Shown here: positions 34,938-41,658 of the stretch, piece by piece
Position numbering within the stretch: the first letter of the stretch is position 1
Layout of the letters: every line of letters starts with the position of its first letter
NCBI RefSeq assembly: GCF_016656965.1
Contig: NZ_CP067977.1
Location: 2,318,501-2,382,500, forward strand
Length of the DNA stretch: 64,000 nt
DNA from: Brevundimonas vitisensis
GTDB taxonomy: Bacteria; Pseudomonadota; Alphaproteobacteria; Caulobacterales; Caulobacteraceae
Reading direction: 5' to 3'
Made by a program: the position numbers and the translations under genes
The notes under the pieces: generated by a model
Database searches by the model: none
Told to the model about the DNA's origin: nothing
Seen by the model: only the letters and a program-made list of their open reading frames with translations

Positions 34938-35231
34938 GGGCGAGGTTCAATCGACACTCGCAACTGATCCGTAATTCCGGGGCTTGGCGCAGCCAAGAAC
35001 CCGGAACCCAGGGGTGTGTCGCAGGCGCTCAGATCGGGTCTGGCATTCGGCATGTCCGCCTGGGTTTGGCTGTGCCGCCCTTCGGGTCGGTTTCGCTCTG
35101 CGAGCGCCCCGGAATGACGGTGGGTCATAACCCCTGTGAACCTGAGACTTAGCGGGCGAGACCCGGTCGCCCCCTCCGTCTCGTCGCTGCACGCCGATCC
35201 ACCTCCCCATCTGTGATGGGGAGGAGACGCA
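34938..35231. other. Intergenic stretch between FKBP and nrdB genes
   Basis: About 290 bases with no recognisable gene. It ends in a short C-rich element of a type common between Caulobacterales genes (CTCCGTCTCGTCGCTGC, then the hairpin at 35202-35224). Confidence 0.5.
35202..35224 (-). terminator. Hairpin downstream of nrdB
   Basis: A perfect 9-bp stem (35202-35210 with 35216-35224) eight bases past the nrdB stop; no U-tract. Possibly part of a dispersed intergenic repeat. Confidence 0.5.
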
Positions 35232-36281
35232 CTAGCCCGCGACCATGCTCATGTCGCGGCGGGCCATCAATTTGTCGAACTCGCCCCAGACGCCGTCGGC
35301 GCCGTGCCATGAGCCCTGGGTTGCCGCCTTGGAGTATTCGGTCGCGCGGGCCTCGAAGAAGTTGGCGTGTTCAACTCCGCTGAGCAGCGACTGCAGCCAG
35401 GGCAGGGGGTTTTCCTTGACGCCATACACCTCGGGCAGGTGCAGTTGGCGCAGGCGCCAGTCGGCGATGAAGCGGATGTACTGCTTGATGTCGTCGGGCG
35501 TCATGCCGCTGACCTCGCCGGCCTCGAAGGCCAGGTCGATGAACTTGTCTTCCAGCCCGACCACGGTGCGGCAGCATTCGACGATATCGTCGGCGACGGA
35601 CGGGGTGACGCAGCCCGTTTCCTTGTTGAAGGCGTGGTACAGCTTGATGATGCCGTCGCAGTGCAGGCTCTCGTCGCGCACCGACCAGGACACAATCTGG
35701 CCCATGCCCTTCATCTTGTTCTGACGCGGGAAGTTCATCAGCATGGCGAAGCTGGCGAACAGCTGCAGCCCCTCTGTGAAGCCGCCGAACATGGCCAGGG
35801 TCCGCGCGATATCGGCGTCGGTGTCCACCCCGAAACGGCCCATGTAGTCGTGCTTGTCCCGCATGGCCTCGTATTCCATGAAGGCCCCGAACTCGCTCTC
35901 GGGCATGCCGATGGTTTCCAGCAGCAGGGCATAGGCCGCGATGTGGATCGTCTCCATGTTGGCGAAGGACGACAGCATCATCTTCACCTCGGTCGGTTTG
36001 AACACCCGACCGTATTTTTCCATGTAGTTGTCGGCGACCTCGATGTCCGACTGGGTGAAGAAGCGGAAGATCTGCGTCAGCAGATTGCGCTCCTTGTCAT
36101 TCAGGTTTGCCGCCCAGTCCTTGCAGTCCTCGCCCAGCGGCACCTCTTCGGGCATCCAGTGGACCTGCTGCTGCTTTTTCCACATGTCGAACGCCCACGG
36201 ATAGCGGAACGGCTTGTAGGCGGCCGACGGGGTCAGCAGGCCGGGACGCTCGGCGCGGATGATGGGCGTGTGAATGGTCAT
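35232..36281 (-). CDS. nrdB: Class I ribonucleotide reductase, small subunit
   Basis: 349 residues from the ATG at 36281 (MTIHTPI). The di-iron ligands are visible: Asp in QSDIEVADN, EXXH in METIH, and EXXH in RDESLH. A tyrosine four residues after the first His (ETIHIAAY) matches the radical Tyr122 of E. coli R2. The long C-terminal tail for NrdA binding is present. It lies 5.4 kb from nrdA and in opposite orientation. An NrdR-like box lies upstream. Confidence 0.95.
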   Translation of the reverse strand: MTIHTPIIRAERPGLLTPSAAYKPFRYPWAFDMWKKQQQVHWMPEEVPLGEDCKDWAANLNDKERNLLTQIFRFFTQSDIEVADNYMEKYGRVFKPTEVKMMLSSFANMETIHIAAYALLLETIGMPESEFGAFMEYEAMRDKHDYMGRFGVDTDADIARTLAMFGGFTEGLQLFASFAMLMNFPRQNKMKGMGQIVSWSVRDESLHCDGIIKLYHAFNKETGCVTPSVADDIVECCRTVVGLEDKFIDLAFEAGEVSGMTPDDIKQYIRFIADWRLRQLHLPEVYGVKENPLPWLQSLLSGVEHANFFEARATEYSKAATQGSWHGADGVWGEFDKLMARRDMSMVAG

Positions 36282-36388
36282 GGGGCGGGCCTCGGCGACG
36301 AATCCGGTGAACAGCACCGATCATGGCGGGAAACCTCGTCCCCGAACAAGCGAAATTGCCGCCTATGTTGCGATCACAGTGTCGCGGC

Positions 36389-36404
36389 CCACCACATCTA
36401 GTGT
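36389..36404 (-). promoter_or_regulatory. NrdR-like box before nrdB
   Basis: On the minus strand, ACACTAGATGTGGTGG agrees with 11 of 16 positions of the NrdR consensus ACACAATATATTGTGT, by hand count. It lies 108-123 bases before the ATG. A weak partner (about 8 of 16) sits at 36358-36373, 31 bases centre to centre, the usual NrdR spacing. Confidence 0.5.
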
Positions 36405-36443
36405 TGGGTTAATGGGTTCTGGGGAGAAGCCTGGGGACGGCTT

Positions 36444-37577
36444 CTAGTTGTCCACCGCCGCCCGGATGCGGCTCAGCAGGTCAAACCGGGCCCGGCTGCG
36501 GTCGGGGCCGATGGCGGTGGGCCAGGCGGACAGGACGACGACGACCATGCGCCGGCTCGGGTCGACGTGGATCCATTGGCCAAAGATGCCGCTGGCCTCG
36601 AACTGGTCCGGTTCGCGCGTCCACCACTGATAGCCGTAGCCGCGACCGGGGGTGCCAATGTCGGCCTGCTTTCGGGTTGCCTCGCCAAACCATCCCTCAG
36701 GCACGATGCGGGTTCCGCCGACAACACCGTCCTCCAGTGCCATCAGGCCGACACGGCCCCAATCGCGCAAGGTTGCCGAGACGCAGCAGCCACCGATCTC
36801 GCGACCCTGGGCATCCATGGCCCAGGCCGCGTCCTGCTCCATGCCCGCGCGGCTCCAGATGGTTTCGGCCAGATACTGCGAAAGCGGACGGCCGGTGGCG
36901 CGGGCGACCAGCACGCCGACCAGATTGGTTTCACCGGTCGAATAATGCCAGCGGGTGCCGGGCTCGGCGACGCGGGCGCGTCCACGCATATAGCTGACGG
37001 TTGCGTCCAGCCCGGGCTCGGGCGGGGTGGTCAGCATGCGGGCGACGTCGGAGTTCGGGTCGGCGTAGTCCTCGTTCCACTGGACCCCCGAGGTCATGGT
37101 CAACAGCTGGCGCAGGGTTACCCCCTCATAGCCGCCGCCGGCCATCTCCGGGATGTAGTCCGTGATGGGATCGTCCAGGCTTTCGATATAGCCGTCGCGG
37201 ATCGCGGCCCCCACCAGAGTCGAAGTCAGCGACTTGGTCATCGAGAACGAAACCCAGGGGTCGGCCGCCGTCATGCCCAGGCCATAGCGTTCCAGCCGGA
37301 TCTGGCCGTCCTGAATGACCAGTACGCCCGCCACGCGCTCGGCCTGCATGTGGGCTTCGATGTCGAGGTCCAGGGGTGTGCCGACCGGCAGGGCGCGGAC
37401 CGGACCGTCGCCGCGTGAGACCGGGCCATGAGCCTGGATCGCCGTCATGTTGCGGAACTGGGCCTCGCGACGCTCGGGGCTCCAGAACAGCAGGCCGGTG
37501 TCCTGGGCAGGGGCCGGTCCGGCAATACCGGTCAGGACCAGCGCCGCCAAGGCGGTGCAGGTGGCGCGTATTGTCAT
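36444..37577 (-). CDS. Serine hydrolase, class C beta-lactamase fold, secreted
   Basis: 377 residues from the ATG at 37577 with a signal peptide (cut after about 24, PAPAQ). Catalytic SxxK is SMTK near residue 114, and the second motif YST near 223 replaces the YSN of AmpC. The layout resembles 6-aminohexanoate-dimer hydrolase and esterase relatives rather than true beta-lactamases. Periplasmic; the substrate is unknown. Confidence 0.88.
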   Translation of the reverse strand: MTIRATCTALAALVLTGIAGPAPAQDTGLLFWSPERREAQFRNMTAIQAHGPVSRGDGPVRALPVGTPLDLDIEAHMQAERVAGVLVIQDGQIRLERYGLGMTAADPWVSFSMTKSLTSTLVGAAIRDGYIESLDDPITDYIPEMAGGGYEGVTLRQLLTMTSGVQWNEDYADPNSDVARMLTTPPEPGLDATVSYMRGRARVAEPGTRWHYSTGETNLVGVLVARATGRPLSQYLAETIWSRAGMEQDAAWAMDAQGREIGGCCVSATLRDWGRVGLMALEDGVVGGTRIVPEGWFGEATRKQADIGTPGRGYGYQWWTREPDQFEASGIFGQWIHVDPSRRMVVVVLSAWPTAIGPDRSRARFDLLSRIRAAVDN

Positions 37578-37643
37578 GAAAGGGCTCCCGAACATCGGCT
37601 GATCCATAGGCCAGGCGGCCGCGTCTCGCCAGATGAAGGCGCG

Positions 37644-37669
37644 GGAACCTGCTGCCGGATGCGCCCGTT
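37644..37669 (+). promoter_or_regulatory. EcfG/SigT-type promoter of the nucleotidyltransferase-phosphoesterase pair
   Basis: GGAAC (37644-37648), 17 bases, CGTT (37666-37669), an exact match to the general-stress consensus. The predicted leader before the ATG at 37701 is about 25 bases, with AGGAC as the ribosome site. Confidence 0.7.
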
Positions 37670-37700
37670 TCAAGCCCCTGTTCACCCACCAGGACGATCC

Positions 37701-38480
37701 ATGTCAGACACCGCCGCCGGTCCCAGTTTCCATCCGCCCGAGGAGGCGGTGGCCTTCTATGAGGAATCGCTGCGGCTGCTGAAGGAAAGCGGCATCCCCT
37801 TTCTGCTGTCAGGGACCTATGCCGTTACGGCCTATACCGGCATCCGCAGACCGACCAAGGATCTGGATGTCTTCTGCAAGCCGGGGGACTATCCCCGCAT
37901 CCTCGCCTTCTTCCAGGCGCGCGGCTATCGCACCGACGTCGAGGATGAGCGCTGGATCGCCAAGGTCTGGAAGGACGACAAGCATTTCTTCGACGTGATC
38001 TTTGCCATGTCGAACGGCACGATCGCGGTGAACGATGCCTGGTTCGGACCCGATACCATCGAAGTCTATGGCCATGAGGTGTCGATCACGCCGCCGACGG
38101 CCCTGATCCTGTCGAAGGTCTTCATCCAGGACCGCTATCGCTATGACGGGGCCGACGTGAACCACGTCATCCTGAAACAGGCCGAGGCCATCGACTGGAA
38201 GTCCCTGCTGGACCAGATGGACCTGTATTGGGAGGTGCTGATGTCGCACCTGCTGAACTTCCGGTTCGCCTATCCGACCGAGCGGGACAACATCCCGGCC
38301 TGGCTGATGCACGAACTGACCGAGCGGCTGCGGGCCCAGGTCGACCTGCCCGCGCCCCGGGTGAAGGTGTGCCGGGGTCGGCTATTCAGCCCCCGCGATT
38401 ATATCTCTGACGTGGCCGAGTGGGGCTTTGGCGACGTCGTGGGCAAGGGGCTGGAGGAACGCCATGACCCGGTGCACTGA
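37701..38480 (+). CDS. Nucleotidyltransferase-fold protein
   Basis: 259 residues from the ATG at 37701 with AGGAC upstream. It begins with a helix and the signature GTYAVTAYTGIRRPTKDLDVF (about 36-56), which places a Gly-Thr and the metal-binding D-x-D of the polymerase-beta-like nucleotidyltransferase fold. A third acidic strand (KHFFDVIF) follows near 95. The C-terminal half is helical. Relatives include AbiEii/MNT-like proteins, but no antitoxin partner is present. It is probably co-transcribed with the metallophosphoesterase 78 bases downstream under a stress promoter. Confidence 0.8.
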   Translation: MSDTAAGPSFHPPEEAVAFYEESLRLLKESGIPFLLSGTYAVTAYTGIRRPTKDLDVFCKPGDYPRILAFFQARGYRTDVEDERWIAKVWKDDKHFFDVIFAMSNGTIAVNDAWFGPDTIEVYGHEVSITPPTALILSKVFIQDRYRYDGADVNHVILKQAEAIDWKSLLDQMDLYWEVLMSHLLNFRFAYPTERDNIPAWLMHELTERLRAQVDLPAPRVKVCRGRLFSPRDYISDVAEWGFGDVVGKGLEERHDPVH

Positions 38481-38494
38481 CTTGAGGGCGCCAT

Positions 38495-38529
38495 GCGCGC
38501 GACGCGGTCGCTTGCGGCTCGAGCGCGCT
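38495..38529. repeat. Dispersed intergenic element, copy A
   Basis: GC-rich element with the shared core CGCGGTCGCTTGCGGCTCGA and a flanking GCGCGC. Related copies lie at 43574-43608 and 62916-62948, each shortly after a stop codon. Confidence 0.5.
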
Positions 38530-38558
38530 AAGGTCGGGTTCGTGGTGGGAGGGACCTC

Positions 38559-39326
38559 GTGACCGATACGACCGCACAGACCCCGCAGCCGGGCATGGAT
38601 GCCGGACCCGCCAAACGCCTGCGCGTGGCGGCGGTCGGGGACCTTCATGTCAACGACACGACCAAGGGCAGCTATCGCGCCCTGTTCGAGCAGGTCTCGG
38701 ACGACGCTGATGTGCTGTGCCTCTGCGGCGACCTGACCAACTATGGCAAGACGGCCGAAGTCCAGAACCTGCTGGCCGACCTCAAGGCCTGCACCATTCC
38801 GATGGTGGGGGTCCTGGGCAATCACGAGCATGAATGCGGCCAGCCTGAGCAGGTTACCCAGATGTTGTGCGATGCCGGCGTCAAGATGCTGACCGGACAG
38901 GCCTATGAGATCGAGGGCGTCGGTTTCGCCGGCGGCAAGGGCTTCATCGGCGGGTTCGGCCGCTACATGCTGAGCTCCTTCGGCGAGTCCTCGATCAAGG
39001 CTTTTGTGCAAGAGGCGGTGGAGGATGCGAACGGCATCGAGAACTCCATCCGTATGCTGAGGACCGAGCGGTCCGTCGTCCTGCTTCATTATTCGCCGGT
39101 GGTGGATACGGTGGTGGGCGAACCGCCGGAGATCCACGCCTTCCTGGGGTCGTCACGCCTGGCCGAGACCATCGACCGGTACGACAACATCAGCCTGGTG
39201 GTGCACGGCCACGCCCATCGCGGGGCACCGGAAGGTCGGACGAACAAGGGCACGCCGGTCTATAACGTCGCCCTGCCGGTGCTGCGGACCCTGGGCGAGA
39301 CGCCCTATCGCGTGTTCGAGGTCTGA
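38559..39326 (+). CDS. Calcineurin-like metallophosphoesterase
   Basis: 255 residues with a GTG start at 38559 preceded by GGGAGGGA. All metal-site motifs are present: GDLHVND near residue 28, CGDLTNYG near 55, GNHEHE near 87, and GHAHRG near 215. No signal peptide, so it is cytoplasmic. It follows the nucleotidyltransferase gene in the same orientation, so opposing addition and removal of a phosphate or nucleotide group is an attractive but unproven idea. Confidence 0.9.
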   Translation: MTDTTAQTPQPGMDAGPAKRLRVAAVGDLHVNDTTKGSYRALFEQVSDDADVLCLCGDLTNYGKTAEVQNLLADLKACTIPMVGVLGNHEHECGQPEQVTQMLCDAGVKMLTGQAYEIEGVGFAGGKGFIGGFGRYMLSSFGESSIKAFVQEAVEDANGIENSIRMLRTERSVVLLHYSPVVDTVVGEPPEIHAFLGSSRLAETIDRYDNISLVVHGHAHRGAPEGRTNKGTPVYNVALPVLRTLGETPYRVFEV

Positions 39327-39670
39327 CGCTCGCGGCGGGGCTGGAACCGGCGCCAGACGACCCAGGCCGCCCAGGCCGCAGCGATGCCGAGGATGTCGGC
39401 GACGAAGTCCCACCAGCTGGCGTCGCGCCCTATCTGGCCCTGGATCAGTTCGACCGCGCCGCCGATGGCGATGGCGGCGACCACCGTCCACAGTCGCGGC
39501 AGGCGGCGCATCATGACCGCCAGGCTCCACAGGATCAGGCCGAAGCCGACGAAGTGTGCCGCCTTGTCCCAGATCAGGCCGCTGGTCTGCGCCTGCGGGG
39601 CCGGGCCCAGCATCAGGACGAGCATGACCGTCAGGACGGCGGCCCCGACGAGGCGAAGGAACAGGCGCAT
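39305..39670 (-). CDS. VanZ-like small membrane protein
   Basis: 121 residues from the ATG at 39670, with four hydrophobic helices. DKAAHFVGFGLILW near 36 and the WWDFVADILG stretch near 88 match the VanZ-like family, whose role is unclear. Its 3' end overlaps the convergent metallophosphoesterase gene by 22 bases. Confidence 0.8.
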   Translation of the reverse strand: MRLFLRLVGAAVLTVMLVLMLGPAPQAQTSGLIWDKAAHFVGFGLILWSLAVMMRRLPRLWTVVAAIAIGGAVELIQGQIGRDASWWDFVADILGIAAAWAAWVVWRRFQPRRERQTSNTR

Positions 39671-39704
39671 GGGCAAGGGGTCTCGGTGAGCGGCTGTCTG
39701 CCTA

Positions 39705-40283
39705 TCAGCCCGCCAGCAGGACCCACAGCCCCGTTGCGGCGAAACCGGCGGCGGCGGCGATGCGGATCCACTTGAGCGGCAGTCGCGCGGCGGCAGCCTC
39801 GCCCAGCAGGACCGCTGGCCCGTTGACGAGCATCATGCCCAGGGTCGATCCGGCCACGACGACGACGATGTCCTGGAACCGGGCGGCCAGCATGGCGGTG
39901 GCGACTTGGGTCTTGTCTCCCATTTCGATCAGGAAGAAGGCGGCGGTCGTCGTCCAGAAGACCCCGGCGAATGACTTTTCCGTCGTGTCGGGCGTCTCGT
40001 CGAACCGGTCTGGGATCAGAGCCCAGACACCGAAGCCAATGAAGGCGATGCCGACGACCCAGCGTACCCAGTCGCCGTCCATGAAGCGGGCCAGCACCGA
40101 TCCGGCCAGGGCCGCAACGGCATGGTTGGCCAGGGTCGCGGCCAGTATGCCCAGGATGATGGGCGTCGGTCGCCGCCAGGCTGCCGCCAGGACGATGGCC
40201 AGCAGCATGGTCTTGTCCCCGATCTCGGCGATCGAGACGAGGCCGGTGGAAATGAAGAAGGCGTCCCAGGGGAAGTGGGGCAT
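39705..40283 (-). CDS. GDT1/TMEM165 (UPF0016) family manganese/calcium exporter
   Basis: 192 residues with six membrane helices in two repeats. Each repeat carries the signature E-x-G-D-K: AEIGDKTM near residue 20 and IEMGDKTQ near 118. Bacterial members (MneA) export Mn2+. The leader before it is unusually long and contains strong hairpins. Confidence 0.92.
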   Translation of the reverse strand: MPHFPWDAFFISTGLVSIAEIGDKTMLLAIVLAAAWRRPTPIILGILAATLANHAVAALAGSVLARFMDGDWVRWVVGIAFIGFGVWALIPDRFDETPDTTEKSFAGVFWTTTAAFFLIEMGDKTQVATAMLAARFQDIVVVVAGSTLGMMLVNGPAVLLGEAAAARLPLKWIRIAAAAGFAATGLWVLLAG

Positions 40284-40634
40284 TGCAGCATCGTTGCGCG
40301 GGACGTCGGCGGACAGACCAAAGGCATCGCAGCCGGGCCCCGCGTTGAAGCACCCTGCGACGCCAGCGGTCTTGCCTTGAAAGTGGTCCTAAGGCGCGCC
40401 TCGCGGAGGCTTGCGGCGTGAGGACCGAAAGCTCGGCCTTCGCGCCATTCCGCAGCAATGCGGAACGCTTAGGTCACTGACAGACCGCGCCATCCTCTCC
40501 GGGTGAGAGGAAGTGTGTTGACGCGGACCCCGCTGATCGGTGCGGGTGGCTACTCCCCGATGACGGGGCGCTCTTTAGGGCGAGGCCTTGCGGACTGGCA
40601 AGCGAGATCGACTCGCATCGCAGGGACGATGGAG
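40284..40634. other. 350-base non-coding stretch with strong hairpins
   Basis: No gene is seen. Two hairpins stand out: 40385-40426 (6-bp outer stem GGTCCT/AGGACC with an inner GC-rich stem) and 40448-40465 (perfect 7-bp TTCCGCA/TGCGGAA). On the minus strand these lie in the possible leader of the GDT1 gene; the second could also end the PAP2 transcript. Confidence 0.5.
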
Positions 40635-41390
40635 TCAGGCCGGGGTGCCGGGCGACGGCTCATCCTGGAGGGGAGCGTGGTGGACGATCTGACGGCGTTC
40701 AACCGCATAGGCCACCAGCCAGAGCGCCATGGCCCACGCCGCCCCGACGCTCCAGCCTGCCAGCACGTCGGTGGCCCAATGGGCCCCCAGATAGACGCGC
40801 GTCAGCCCCACCAGCAGCGTCAGCAGGATGGCGATGCCCAGCACATAGGCCTTCATGTGCCGACGCGGAAAGGCGCGGGTCAGCATGACGCCGATCGACA
40901 GATAGAAGACCGCCGACAGCAGGGCATGGCCGGAGGGAAAGCTGGCATTGATCGTGTCGACGGCCTGATAGACCGACGGAGGGCGGTCGCGCTCGAAGAT
41001 CGCCTTGAGCCCTTCGCTCAGCGCCACACCACCCGCCAGGCCCACGACCAGCAACAGGGCCGACAGCCGCTTGCGCTGAAGGATCAGGAAGACGATCACC
41101 GCCGTCGCGAACAATCCCAGGACCGCTATGCCGCCCAGGGACGTGAGATCGGCCGCCGCCTCTTCGAGCCACCAGGGCCCCCAGGCGTCGGACGGGGCGG
41201 CGTGAGGCCGCAGTGCTGACAGGACGGCCTCGTCAAAGGCCTGGCCATCGGCCTCGGTCATGTCGTCGGCCAATTCGACGAAGGTCATGACGCCCGCCGC
41301 GATCACCAGCAAGGCGGTCAGGGCGGCGATTTCAGTACGGGCGATCCGCAGGGCGCGGCGCAGAAACGCGGGAACTTGTGCACGGGTCAT
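40635..41390 (-). CDS. PAP2-family phosphatase
   Basis: 251 residues from the ATG at 41390. Six membrane helices and the three PAP2 motifs: KAIFERDRPP (KxxxxxxRP), PSGH near 165, and TRVYLGAHWATDV (SRxxxxxHxxxD with Thr for Ser). It dephosphorylates lipid phosphates such as phosphatidic acid or undecaprenyl diphosphate at the membrane. An EcfG-type promoter ends nine bases before the ATG, so transcription may start at or next to the start codon. Confidence 0.9.
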   Translation of the reverse strand: MTRAQVPAFLRRALRIARTEIAALTALLVIAAGVMTFVELADDMTEADGQAFDEAVLSALRPHAAPSDAWGPWWLEEAAADLTSLGGIAVLGLFATAVIVFLILQRKRLSALLLVVGLAGGVALSEGLKAIFERDRPPSVYQAVDTINASFPSGHALLSAVFYLSIGVMLTRAFPRRHMKAYVLGIAILLTLLVGLTRVYLGAHWATDVLAGWSVGAAWAMALWLVAYAVERRQIVHHAPLQDEPSPGTPA

Positions 41391-41398
41391 CGTCCGCC

Positions 41399-41423
41399 AA
41401 CGGCCAAGCTGGCTCCGCGTTCC
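41399..41423 (-). promoter_or_regulatory. EcfG/SigT-type promoter of the PAP2 gene
   Basis: On the minus strand GGAAC (41423-41419), 16 bases, CGTT (41402-41399). The usual start of transcription would be within a few bases of the ATG at 41390, implying a leaderless or nearly leaderless mRNA. Confidence 0.65.
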
Positions 41424-41562
41424 GTTCACGGCTTCGTGATCACGAGAGTTGGGTGGCCGTCACGCCCGCGTCTTGGGCCATCCACAGGCTCATCCCCCGT
41501 CTTGATCGTGATTCGCGCACAAAGTGATCGTCAAGCCCGTTGACCGATCGTTAGCCATCTGC

Positions 41563-41578
41563 GCCCCATATGTGGGCC
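41563..41578 (+). promoter_or_regulatory. NrdR box 1 before nrdA
   Basis: GCCCCATATGTGGGCC, an imperfect palindrome, is the weaker of the two boxes (about 8 of 16 consensus positions). Its centre is 31 bases from that of box 2, the spacing typical of NrdR. Confidence 0.5.
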
Positions 41579-41593
41579 ACGGGGGCGCTTCGG

Positions 41594-41609
41594 CCACAAG
41601 ATGATGTGT
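41594..41609 (+). promoter_or_regulatory. NrdR box 2 before nrdA
   Basis: CCACAAGATGATGTGT agrees with about 12 of 16 positions of the NrdR consensus ACACAATATATTGTGT, by hand count. It lies 50-65 bases before the ATG. Confidence 0.65.
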
Positions 41610-41658
41610 CGGGGCGTTGGCAACTCACTCATTGATTTAGTTCAGGGCGAAGACGGTA

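Noticed and set aside
37701..39326. Toxin-antitoxin (AbiE/MNT-HEPN) system
   Set aside because: The nucleotidyltransferase has neither an AbiEi nor a HEPN partner; the neighbour is a phosphoesterase with a full metal site.
40284..40440. yybP-ykoY manganese riboswitch before the GDT1 gene
   Set aside because: The conserved loops are not visible by eye; kept only as an unexplained structured leader.
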